From NCBI GenBank assembly GCA_965247065.1, contig CBDFGN010000006.1, positions 1,116,001-1,180,000 on the forward strand: 64,000 nucleotides of DNA. Direction: 5' to 3'. The translations under genes were made by a program, and so were the position numbers. This stretch comes from CBDFGN01 sp965247065. Lineage in GTDB: Bacteria; Bacteroidota; Bacteroidia; Cytophagales; Cyclobacteriaceae. Positions 9,022 through 17,377 of the stretch are shown here, in pieces. Each line of letters starts with the position of its first letter. Positions within the stretch are counted from its first letter, which is position 1. Under the pieces are notes generated by a model. That model worked only from the letters and a program-made list of their open reading frames with translations. It searched no databases and had not been told where the DNA came from.

Positions 9022-10325
9022 ATGCCAACGAGTCAGGATATTTCCAGGAAAAACGAAATTCTGCAAAAACAGAAAAAGTACTTATTCCCTAACCATATGA
9101 TTTACTACACCGATCCATTGCCGCTTAGTCATGGAGAGGGGAGCCATGTGCGGGATGTAGAAGGGAACAAATGCCTGGATTTCTTTGCCGGAATTTTGAC
9201 AACAAGTACCGGCTTGAAGTTAAGAAGAGAATAAAGGATCAAACTGAAAGACTGATTCACTAGAGTACACTTTATCTCAATGAGGTTCACGTGGAATTGG
9301 CAGAGCGATTGGCCAAAATTGCTCCGGGTCGGATTGAGGTGTCTTACTTCGCGGCTAGTGGCACAGAAGCTGATGAGGCAGCGGTTCTCCTCGCTAAAAT
9401 CCACACGGGAAACGAGGAGATTGTAGCGCTGAGACATGGATACAGTGGGCGTTCAGCCGTTGGCATGACGCTGACAGGTCAAGCGCCCTGGAGGATAGGG
9501 GGCACCCACGTGTCGTGGGTAAAGCATGCCATCAACCCGTATTGCTATCGCTGCCCCCTGAAACTATCTTATCCATCGTGTGGAGTGGCTTGTGCCGATG
9601 ATATAGAAGACCCATAAAGACTACAACTTCAGGTAAAATAGCCGGTTTTTTAATGGAACCTATTCAGGGAGCAGGGGGCTTCATAACACCGCCATCTGAC
9701 TACGCTAAGCTTGCTCATGATATTGTCGGGCACTACTGGGGGCTGTTCATCAGTGATGAAGTGCAAACTGGATTTGGACGTACGGGAAAAAGTGGTTTGG
9801 CATTGAACATTCGGAGGTGGAACCCGATATAATGACAATGGCCAAGGGTATTGCGAATGGAATGCTGTTGGCCAACACCATGACCACAACCGAGATTGCG
9901 CGCAGCACCATTGAAGCAGGGCTGACGCTATCGACCCTCGGAGGCAATCCCGTTTCTTGTGAAGCCTCATTGGGTGTGCTTCAGGTACTCAAAGATGAGG
10001 CTGACCCAAGCCGAATTGAGGATTCGGGAAGGCCTGCTGCGAAATGGCTTGGAAAATTTGCAAACCAAATATGAAATAATTGGGGATGTTCGGGGTATGG
10101 GTCTTATGCAGGGAATTGAGTTGGTAGCCCAACGGGCATCAAAGGAACCAGCTCCGGAACTGGCCAACCAACTCATGGAAGCAACTAAATCACAGGGCTT
10201 GCTGATTGGGAAAGGTGGGGCTTTACGGAAATGTAATGAGAATTGCACCCCCATTGACAGTGTGTGAAGATGAAGTGGTTGAGTGCATCGATAAACTGGA
10301 TAGGGCCTTTAAATTGATGAGTTAG
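9022..10325 (+). pseudogene. Decayed class III (PLP) aminotransferase
   Basis: All parts of one class III omega-aminotransferase (AGXT2/GABA-aminotransferase type) can be followed in order across the frames. The N-terminus is MPTSQDISRK to DFFAGILTTSTG. A deletion of about 11 bp near 9214 removes the GYNHPE-type segment. A TAG at 9261-9263 replaces a threonine codon. Frameshifts follow near 9608, 9789, 10020 and 10215. The active-site lysine region TMAKGIANG is still readable (about 9838-9864), and the C-terminus LYGNVMRIAPPLTVCEDEV ends at 10325. With six independent lesions this is a genuine pseudogene and not a sequencing artefact. Confidence 0.93.
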
Positions 10326-10474
10326 AATATAGATTCACTAACCAATACTCGGACTGACTGCTGGCATGGCTCCGGCCAGAGGTAGCTTATTTTGCCGCGA
10401 TCTGGTTAAGAGTCGTCGTTTTGTTGTTCGTTTAGCTGACGTCGATCACAAATAACAGGTCCATAATCAGCTCA

Positions 10475-11683
10475 TCAGAAATACTTGGCCAGGCTGAATT
10501 CAACGAAATTATCCTGCCGGAAAAGATAAAGGAATTCGTCGTTGCTAAGTTGATCAAATAGTCGAACCTCTACTTCGGCTTTCCAGGAGTTGCCAATTCG
10601 GCGGTTGCCTTCAATGCTATATAATCGAGTGGCTTTGTTAATGTCAAGGATGGTGCCCATTAGGACTTCAGTGGATTGTTTGTCATTGAATCCCAATCGA
10701 GCTCCTAGGAAAACGTCGTTGTCCATGCCACTGAGGGCAAAGCTACCCCGGTCGTCGTAAAGGTATTCAGTTAACAAACCAAGGTCCAGGCCGGTTTGGA
10801 AGAGATTGTAAAGGGTATATTCAAAACCTCCAGCCACGGCGGTCATTGTTTGGAAATCACTTTGTCGGCGCATTACCTCTACTTTCCAGAGAAACGAACC
10901 GGTGGTCGCTTGCAGGTCAAATCCGGTTTGGTGGATCAGGGCATAAAACGGCACCCAAATGCTCAGGTCATCGCTAATTTGGAATAGAGGTTCCCGGGAA
11001 TTCCCGTAGAAGTGTGAGAGCCCTATGTCAAAAACATTGAAAGTATGAGACCAACGGATGGCGAGATCGGTGTGGAACTGTTCCGCTTGACTTTGATAGA
11101 TCGGTTCTAGGTCAAGTACCTCAAAAGGTGGCCTGAGACGGCCGACCTCTCCGGGATAGATCCGCTTTCTATGGTAGGTCATGAGAAACAGGTCCAACGT
11201 ACCGTAGGGAGACGGATAAGTGAACTGCACCATCGGCTGGCCCAGTTTCTCCTCACCATCGAAACTCTCGACAACATCGGTCTGGTTGATTATATCCACG
11301 AGATGGATCGATTCGGTTACTCCCCAGAAGATCTTCTTTAGGCCAACATTCAATTCCCATTTAGGCTGTATGGTTTGCCAGTATAACTCTCGTATGTCGA
11401 AATGAGTCCGCTTGGAGTCCCGGTCTAGTCTAAAAAACGCTATCGCGGTAAAATGGTGGTTGCCCTTTTCAGATTCATGGAAGTACTTGGGTTCTATGGC
11501 CATTGAGGGAAAATGCTGCCCCTGCCCTTCAACTAGCTCTGGTTTGGGGAAGTAACGGTAATCCGCCAATACTCTACCTGAGAACTCCTGATATTGAGCC
11601 AGGCTGCCCAGGCTCTTGAGCATCAGGAGGGCAGTGAGAACCAATCCCCACGGCCTCTTCTCAGGAAAGGGTATGATGGTCAC
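10475..11683 (-). CDS. Outer-membrane beta-barrel protein of RND/LolA-like operon
   Basis: A 402-residue exported protein with an N-terminal signal (hydrophobic residues 13-28, ending SLAQ) and alternating aromatic/polar strands to a C-terminal phenylalanine (LAKYF), typical of an outer-membrane barrel. The segment ELYWQTIQPKWELNVGLKK and the following WGVTES resemble DUF1302/alginate-export-type porins. The gene overlaps the LolA-like gene by 4 bp (ATGA) and is the last gene of the marR-mmpL-lolA-OMP set. It may be the outer-membrane end of an export or lipid-trafficking route. The function is inferred from context. Confidence 0.7.
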   Translation of the reverse strand: MTIIPFPEKRPWGLVLTALLMLKSLGSLAQYQEFSGRVLADYRYFPKPELVEGQGQHFPSMAIEPKYFHESEKGNHHFTAIAFFRLDRDSKRTHFDIRELYWQTIQPKWELNVGLKKIFWGVTESIHLVDIINQTDVVESFDGEEKLGQPMVQFTYPSPYGTLDLFLMTYHRKRIYPGEVGRLRPPFEVLDLEPIYQSQAEQFHTDLAIRWSHTFNVFDIGLSHFYGNSREPLFQISDDLSIWVPFYALIHQTGFDLQATTGSFLWKVEVMRRQSDFQTMTAVAGGFEYTLYNLFQTGLDLGLLTEYLYDDRGSFALSGMDNDVFLGARLGFNDKQSTEVLMGTILDINKATRLYSIEGNRRIGNSWKAEVEVRLFDQLSNDEFLYLFRQDNFVEFSLAKYF

Positions 11684-12468
11684 CGGGCCCTTTTAAGACT
11701 GGCTTGCGTGAAATCCGTCTCATCCAAATCCATCTGGAATTGGTAGTCATCAAAGATTAACTGGGTCTGCTTGCCGCTTTGATGGTTGACCATGAGGAAT
11801 TCCCGGGCTCTCCAGTACTTATCTAAATACACGTTATAATTGTCGAATGTCAGAGTCTTCATGAGTGCATCCTTGCGATCGTAATACTCCACTTGTTCCT
11901 GACGGTAGTTATCCGTGTTAAACCACACCACCTGGCGAGTGTATCCGGATTTGGGATCCACTGGATAGCGTTCAACTACAAAAGTGGGCGCGCCATGCAG
12001 GGTTTCCTCCCGAAGATATTTGTATTTGTATTTTTCCACTTCCTGCGAAGACAGGTCTTCATAAGCGAATTCGCTGCCCATGAAAGGCCCCGACTTGTTG
12101 CTAGAGGAAATCCGTTTCACCCTGGCTATGGCCGGTAAATAAAGCCATTGGTCATCCGAGCCCAACCTGTGGGTGTAGGTGAGGGTCGCGGTTCCTTTGA
12201 CATCCCGAGGACTGTCAAAGATGATCAGCGACTTGTCTCCATCCCCTTCAACTTCCAAGGTTCGATTGGTCATGTGACGCGTGCTCTCCTGACCGTGCTG
12301 ATTCTTTAGTATCATGGTAAGCTTGGTTTGGGAGTTTTGAAATCCGTCATCCCATTGGTCGGCCTTTCTGGCTATTTCCAAACCCCTTGCTTCGGCGCTC
12401 TGACCATGAACCCATGTCATGGTCATGGTTAGCGCTACTGCGATTATTCCTATGCTAGAAGTTTTCAT
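11680..12468 (-). CDS. LolA-like outer-membrane lipoprotein-sorting protein
   Basis: A 262-residue periplasmic protein with a clear signal peptide (MKTSSIGIIAVALTM, cleavage after HGQ). The body matches the LolA_like family found next to MMPL/RND exporters: FDSPRDVKGTATLTYTH, then WLYLPAIARVKRIS, FMGSEFAYEDLS and RQVVWFNTDN. The fold is an incomplete beta-barrel with a hydrophobic cavity that carries lipid-like ligands through the periplasm. It lies 28 bp after the mmpL gene and overlaps the OMP gene, so the three are one transcript. It is distinct from housekeeping LolA. Confidence 0.85.
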   Translation of the reverse strand: MKTSSIGIIAVALTMTMTWVHGQSAEARGLEIARKADQWDDGFQNSQTKLTMILKNQHGQESTRHMTNRTLEVEGDGDKSLIIFDSPRDVKGTATLTYTHRLGSDDQWLYLPAIARVKRISSSNKSGPFMGSEFAYEDLSSQEVEKYKYKYLREETLHGAPTFVVERYPVDPKSGYTRQVVWFNTDNYRQEQVEYYDRKDALMKTLTFDNYNVYLDKYWRAREFLMVNHQSGKQTQLIFDDYQFQMDLDETDFTQASLKRAR

Positions 12469-12496
12469 TTTTTTTGGTATTTGCGATTAGTGGAAG

Positions 12497-14899
12497 TTAT
12501 GACTGCTGAGGTATCATCGAGCTGGGCCATTTAGCTATCTTCTCCCTGCTGGTTGCAATAAGGAGTGACGGAAGCATTATAAAGTCTATAATGAGCGCCA
12601 GGGTTATCGTCAGAGCAGTGATCTTGGCCATTCCCGAATTCATGCCGAAGCCCGACTGAGCTAGAATTATGAACCCGAACACCAGTACAATGGTGGTTAC
12701 AACAAGTGCGGTTCCGACAGTTGAAAAAGCGTACCTGATAGCGTCCTCGGACGATTTATTCTGCTCCCTGCGGGCACGCAGGTACTTGGATAAAAAGTGC
12801 ACCGTATCATCGACTATGATACCGAGCGTCATCCCAAATACTACCGCAATTCCAGCATTGATCTGCCCGGTAGTAAGTCCCCAGATACCGAATCCAGCAG
12901 CGATAGGGGTGATGTTGGGAATTAAGCTAATGAGACCGTGTCTGAAGCTTTTGAGGGCAAGCATTAGAACCGCCGAGATTAATATCAGGGCTGTAATGCC
13001 CCCTCCAATCATGCTCTGGATCTGACGCTGGGTCAGATGCGAGAACATGATCCCGGTACTAATGCCTGTGGCATGCATGTATTCGGGTGTATTCTCACGA
13101 AGCCAATTCTCGGCTTTGGTACTCAAGGCTATCAATTGGTTGCTAGTGATGTTTTCGACTGTAACGATGAACCGGGTTTCTGATTTGTCAACATTTATTT
13201 GGTCGTTCAGGTCCAGCCCAAACGGAAGAGACATTTCATACAGCAACAGGTATTGTGCTGCCTCTTCCCTGGATTGGGGTAACCGATAATATGCGGGATC
13301 ATCTCCGTGCATGGACTTATTTACTCTACGGGCGACCTCAGTGAAAGAGTTTACGTGCACTACATCAGCCTGTTCTTCAAACCAGCGCTCGAACCTTTGA
13401 AGGTGTTGAAGATATTCAGGGTTACTGATTCCGCCGCTTTCACCGGCGCCAAGGGAGTATTCGATGGTGTAAATCCCGGTGAGATTCTCACTTATATAAT
13501 CGGTATCCTGGCGAAATTGAATGCTCTGGTCGAAATAGTTGATAAAGTCGTCATTTAGCTCATTCTTTAATGTGAACACCGAAATAACCACTACTGCCAG
13601 ACTGGAGGCCCATAATAGCTTTTTATTATGGGGTATGATCCACTCGGCAAATCTCTCCATGAAAGCTAGCTTGTCACTGTTTGAGGTCACTTTGACTTTC
13701 ACTGGTAAGATTGCCAAAAGAGCAGGAAGAGTAACTATGGAGTAAAGAAAAGCCGCCGAAATCCCAATGGCCGTAACATTCCCTAAATCATGGAATAGTG
13801 GAGAGTCACTGAAATTCATAGTCAAAAATCCAATTACCGTTGTAAGACTGGTAATTAGAACCGGCATGAAATTGATTCTAAGACTTTCAACAATCGCGGC
13901 GCGCTTTGACTGACCCCGTCTCATGGACTGGAGCATGGTGATAAGAATATGGATACTGTCCGCGATCGCCAGGGTCATTATCATGGTTGGGGCAGAGGCC
14001 GAAACCGGGGTAAGCTGGATTCCCAGCCAGCCCGCTAAACCCATGGCCGTCATGATGGAGAAGATCAGAATTAATAAGGAAGCAAAGGTAGAACTGAAGC
14101 TTCGGGTGAATATGAGGATGACCATAATGATTCCCAGGAACATGAGTGGAACCAGAAAGGACATATCACTTTCTGCAGCTTCTCCAAATGCCCCTGAAAG
14201 CATGATCATCCCGGTAGTGTAGGTCTTCAAATCGGGGTATTTGGTTTCGAAGTCCTCTAAAATATCCCTCACATAAGCGATTACCACCTTTTCCTCACCC
14301 ATCGTCTTACCGGGTAGTCGGACTGTTATGTTCACTCCGGTAAGAGTAGCATCACTATCAACCAGACGGTTTCTCAAAAGAGGTTCCTGGATTGCGATTT
14401 TCCGGATCTGATCAATTTCCTTAGCATTCTTGCCTGTCACCTGGTAAATCAGATCGTCCACATAAAGGTCATCCTCCACCGAGCGAGTGTACTGAAAATT
14501 GGTTATGGCATCAACCCGCGTAGAGTGGGGCGTCTTCCAAGCCAATGCGGTCAATTCTTCAATTGCCTCCAGAGTTTCTTTTTCGAAAACACCCTCATCC
14601 GACGGCTGCACCACGATAAAGACGTTATCATCTTTGGTATACTTGTTCTGCAGGGCATCGTAGGCCTGAAGTTGCGGGTTAGCTTTGCTGAAAAAGACAT
14701 GATAATCATTATTGAATTGCAAAAAACGACCCCCGCTGGCAGCGACAATTGCGATCACAATGCTGGCAGCCAGGACCGCCCATCGCCATTTTATGATCCA
14801 TAGCCCGAAGGTCTGTGACCAGGCACTGTTTATGGATCTGATTCGATTCCAGATTTGTTTCATTTGTGGTTTGGTTTCATTATTTCTAAAAAACGACAT
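12497..14899 (-). CDS. MMPL/RND-family exporter
   Basis: An 800-residue inner-membrane transporter with the RND layout: one N-terminal helix, a large periplasmic loop, five to six helices, then the same again. Both halves carry MMPL-type helices, and the segment GIIVDDTVHFLSKYLRARR in the second half is the conserved helix-4 region. Proton-driven export of hydrophobic compounds or lipids (HpnN/MmpL-like) is the family role. ATG at 14899 overlaps a palindromic operator; the ATG at 14863 (MKQIWNRIR) is an equally good start that places the operator upstream. It is the first gene of the operon that continues with the LolA-like and OMP genes. Confidence 0.88.
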   Translation of the reverse strand: MSFFRNNETKPQMKQIWNRIRSINSAWSQTFGLWIIKWRWAVLAASIVIAIVAASGGRFLQFNNDYHVFFSKANPQLQAYDALQNKYTKDDNVFIVVQPSDEGVFEKETLEAIEELTALAWKTPHSTRVDAITNFQYTRSVEDDLYVDDLIYQVTGKNAKEIDQIRKIAIQEPLLRNRLVDSDATLTGVNITVRLPGKTMGEEKVVIAYVRDILEDFETKYPDLKTYTTGMIMLSGAFGEAAESDMSFLVPLMFLGIIMVILIFTRSFSSTFASLLILIFSIMTAMGLAGWLGIQLTPVSASAPTMIMTLAIADSIHILITMLQSMRRGQSKRAAIVESLRINFMPVLITSLTTVIGFLTMNFSDSPLFHDLGNVTAIGISAAFLYSIVTLPALLAILPVKVKVTSNSDKLAFMERFAEWIIPHNKKLLWASSLAVVVISVFTLKNELNDDFINYFDQSIQFRQDTDYISENLTGIYTIEYSLGAGESGGISNPEYLQHLQRFERWFEEQADVVHVNSFTEVARRVNKSMHGDDPAYYRLPQSREEAAQYLLLYEMSLPFGLDLNDQINVDKSETRFIVTVENITSNQLIALSTKAENWLRENTPEYMHATGISTGIMFSHLTQRQIQSMIGGGITALILISAVLMLALKSFRHGLISLIPNITPIAAGFGIWGLTTGQINAGIAVVFGMTLGIIVDDTVHFLSKYLRARREQNKSSEDAIRYAFSTVGTALVVTTIVLVFGFIILAQSGFGMNSGMAKITALTITLALIIDFIMLPSLLIATSREKIAKWPSSMIPQQS

Positions 14900-14914
14900 T
14901 TCGAATTTCGAAAT
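14898..14914. promoter_or_regulatory. Palindromic operator 1, likely MarR site
   Basis: ATTTCGAATTTCGAAAT is a perfect 8-1-8 inverted repeat at the 5' end of the mmpL gene. A near-identical site lies 67 bp upstream. MarR proteins bind palindromes of this size as dimers, and a marR gene is adjacent. Confidence 0.75.
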
Positions 14915-14964
14915 AAATTTGCTTAGCGATTATTACGAAACCTTTATATTCAGGGTTTCATAAT

Positions 14965-14981
14965 ATTTCGATTTTCGAAAT
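14965..14981. promoter_or_regulatory. Palindromic operator 2, likely MarR site
   Basis: ATTTCGATTTTCGAAAT differs from operator 1 at one position only. It lies between the marR stop codon (14999) and the mmpL start. The 67-bp centre-to-centre spacing would put the two sites roughly on the same DNA face (about six turns). Confidence 0.75.
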
Positions 14982-14998
14982 AAATAGAAAAAAAATTT

Positions 14999-15466
14999 TT
15001 AGATTATCGGCTCTGGGGTGCCGATGTGGTGGTGGAGATTGGAAGTGGCCTTTTCCAAAAGGTGGATGAAATCATCTTGCTGGTTAGAGGTTAAATCACC
15101 GAGGATCCTGGTGCACATTTTGGCCAGTTGCTGTTCCAAATAATCATAGAGTCCTTTGCCTTGTTTGCCTAAGGTAACCATTACCGTCCTGCGATCTTCC
15201 TCGGAGTGAAAACGCATGAAATAGCCCTTTTCAACCAGTTTATCCACTATACCCGTTGCGGTGCTCATCGGGACCTGGAGGAAATTGGCTACGTCGCTCA
15301 TTATGGCATAGCCATTTTTACCCAGGAACACCAGCAGCGTAAACTCACGCTTAGACAGGTCTTTGGACAACTCCATGCAACTGGCATCTACCTCTTGCAT
15401 TGTCAGAAGAAGCCTCTGTAAAGCTGAGTTAAAACGGTCAATCTTTTCCTTTTCTACCTTGGCCAT
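14999..15466 (-). CDS. MarR-family transcriptional regulator
   Basis: A 155-residue winged-helix protein. SKREFTLLVFLGKNGYAIMS leads into the recognition-helix region VPMSTATGIVDKLVEKGYFM, followed by the wing RFHSEEDRRTVMVTLG, all diagnostic of MarR. It is encoded directly upstream of and in the same direction as the mmpL operon, and two matching palindromes lie between them. It is therefore the probable local repressor, released by a small hydrophobic ligand that the exporter may handle. Confidence 0.9.
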   Translation of the reverse strand: MAKVEKEKIDRFNSALQRLLLTMQEVDASCMELSKDLSKREFTLLVFLGKNGYAIMSDVANFLQVPMSTATGIVDKLVEKGYFMRFHSEEDRRTVMVTLGKQGKGLYDYLEQQLAKMCTRILGDLTSNQQDDFIHLLEKATSNLHHHIGTPEPII

Positions 15467-15570
15467 CTCATGTTACAACACTTAATTACAAAAATAGTTT
15501 GAAATTCGTAATATTCCAATATTTTAAGAACACAACCTCGTGTACATACGGAAATTGCAGGGTTTACGTT

Positions 15571-15774
15571 TTACTCGCCCATTCTACGGGGGTTGATGAA
15601 TCTTTTCTTCACAGCCTTCCCATCCTTGAGCTCTCTTCTTCGCTGGTGAAGGAATTCAAGGCTCTCTTTGAATTGTTGAACTACAAAGCGGTTAGTACCA
15701 GGATTAAGAATTTCCTGTTGCAGCCGCTCTTCGAATTGGCGGATCCGGGAATTAACTTGTTTGAGTTCTTTCAT
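15571..15774 (-). CDS. Small charged protein of unknown function
   Basis: A 67-residue frame starting MKELKQVNSR. It is rich in Glu, Lys, Arg and Gln, is predicted by eye to form a helical coiled coil (RIRQFEERLQQEIL and FKESLEFLHQRRREL), and has a basic tail. The frame stays open upstream, but that part overlaps the tail of the glycogen synthase gene in a different frame and does not look like protein. I recognise no family. It may be a real small gene downstream of the glycogen synthase remnant, or chance. Confidence 0.4.
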   Translation of the reverse strand: MKELKQVNSRIRQFEERLQQEILNPGTNRFVVQQFKESLEFLHQRRRELKDGKAVKKRFINPRRMGE

Positions 15775-16118
15775 CTTTGTATACGTGGAAGGCACCGCCA
15801 AAAATACTAAAAGGAGTGGTTCGGTTATTAACCACTTTTCCACAGAGTTAGACACACCGGCTGCCTCTTGGATCAAGTACGGCTGAGTTGCCCTTGGTGG
15901 CTGAAAGACCTTCTGGCCAGTGCCTATTTTGAGGCAAGTGCCGACTGATAAGCCTCCTGGTAGTGGTCCATTAAATACCTCCATCCGAACATCACGGCAG
16001 CATTCTCGACACTATTACGTTGCATGATCCTTTGACGGCGGTCTTGTTGGATAAAATCAAATAAGATCGATGTCAATTGCTGCGAAGATTCATCAAAGGT
16101 CTTTTTGAAGATCCCTGA

Positions 16119-16970
16119 TTAGTGTTGACCACTTTTGGTTAATAATTCATCATTAAATATGGACAATGAAGGTCTTCGGTTAATTGGCAACAAGGACCAG
16201 TCCTTTTCAAAATCCATGGGTGAAACATCGTTTAAGTTTTCATGGGTTCTTTTTTGATTATAATGGTCAACCGCTCTTTTGACATACCTTTTCAGTTGAT
16301 AGAAATTGGTCGGCTTCCAGTAATGCAAATATTCTTCTTTCAAGGTCCTGTGAAAGCGCTCTGCATACGCATTATCCTGAGCGGTTAGCCCCATGCTGAT
16401 ATCACATCGGTTGGATTTTAGTAGGTCTACATATTCTTCGTAGATGTATTGACCTCCTCTGTCGGAATGATGGATCCGGGGAGGGGGATGATCTTTCAAG
16501 GCAATGAGCAATGCCTTTACGTTCGCTGTAGCCCGCATATGATCCGATACCTGGTAGCCTACTATTTTTCGGGTATAGACATCCAGAATAAAGACCCCGT
16601 AATAAAACCGGTTTCCCACTTCTATGAAGGTGATGTCTGATTGCCAGACCGTTGAAGGAGACGTTGGTTCAAATCCTTTGATCAGGTTTGGATAATAAAG
16701 CTTCGAAGCCCGGGTAGTTCGTTTATAGTTCTTGGCTCTTCTCAAACGGTAACCAAGACTCATTAAAAGGTCTACAAAGCGATCTCTGCCGATAAATCCG
16801 GGTTTTAAGGTCCGGTACATTTTTTCCACCCCACAACCAGGATGTTCCTGGCGTATCCCATCAGCTTCCAGGACCAGCTGTTCTACCTTTTGATCAAAGA
16901 CAGCTTGCCTGGTTGCATACTGATGTATTGCCTGTTTGCTGATTCCTATGGCACGATAGAGCTGATTCAT
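16119..16970 (-). CDS. IS3-family transposase OrfB (DDE integrase)
   Basis: A 283-residue transposase with the N-terminal HTH_21-like part (HPGCGVEKMYRTL, then RFVDLLMSLGYRLRR) and an rve catalytic core. The acidic triad is readable: Asp112 in WQSDITF, Asp170 in HHSDRGGQY and Glu204 in NAYAERFHR, followed by LKEEYLHYWK. Its stop codon lies within 10 bp of the element end. Unlike many IS3 members, orfB starts at its own ATG 8 bp after the orfA stop, and no slippery A-run is seen, so it may be translated by reinitiation. Confidence 0.93.
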   Translation of the reverse strand: MNQLYRAIGISKQAIHQYATRQAVFDQKVEQLVLEADGIRQEHPGCGVEKMYRTLKPGFIGRDRFVDLLMSLGYRLRRAKNYKRTTRASKLYYPNLIKGFEPTSPSTVWQSDITFIEVGNRFYYGVFILDVYTRKIVGYQVSDHMRATANVKALLIALKDHPPPRIHHSDRGGQYIYEEYVDLLKSNRCDISMGLTAQDNAYAERFHRTLKEEYLHYWKPTNFYQLKRYVKRAVDHYNQKRTHENLNDVSPMDFEKDWSLLPINRRPSLSIFNDELLTKSGQH

Positions 16971-16978
16971 CGAGAAAT

Positions 16979-17377
16979 TTACTTTCCTTTGGTTTTTCCG
17001 GAACCAGTTGATTGTGGGGTGTCGAAGTTTTTTTTCAGATCGATATCCAATTCCTCCTTGGCCAGATCGATCATCTTTTCGTAATAATCAATCTTGATCT
17101 GTTTTTGACCTACCACACGTTCCAACTCCTTAATCCGTTTTTCTAAATCGTTAACCTTTGATGTAGTGCTTTTTTTCATCTCCAGAATTCGATAGCCTCT
17201 CTCGTTAAAGGTAGAGAATTTGTAGATCCAACGGTAAATGTTCGCGTTGTTGATCCCATGAAGTTTCTCCAGTTGAGGGACACTGTACTTTCCACTTTCA
17301 AATTCCGTAACAATGGCCCGCTTCAATTCATCACTGAATACTCGCTTCTTTCGAATGGCTTTTTGGGTTGCTTTCAT
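16979..17377 (-). CDS. IS3-family OrfA (HTH DNA-binding protein)
   Basis: A 132-residue basic protein with a helix-turn-helix at residues 12-50 (KRVFSDELKRAIVTEF, then HGINNANIYRWI) and a C-terminal coiled coil (VNDLEKRIKELERVVGQ), the normal layout of IS3 OrfA. It binds the element ends and pairs with OrfB. It starts at ATG 17377 just inside the right inverted repeat. Confidence 0.9.
   Translation of the reverse strand: MKATQKAIRKKRVFSDELKRAIVTEFESGKYSVPQLEKLHGINNANIYRWIYKFSTFNERGYRILEMKKSTTSKVNDLEKRIKELERVVGQKQIKIDYYEKMIDLAKEELDIDLKKNFDTPQSTGSGKTKGK

Noticed and set aside
16970..16979. Programmed -1 frameshift between IS3 orfA and orfB
   Set aside because: The two genes do not overlap and no A6G-type slippery sequence is visible; orfB has its own ATG 8 bp after the orfA stop.
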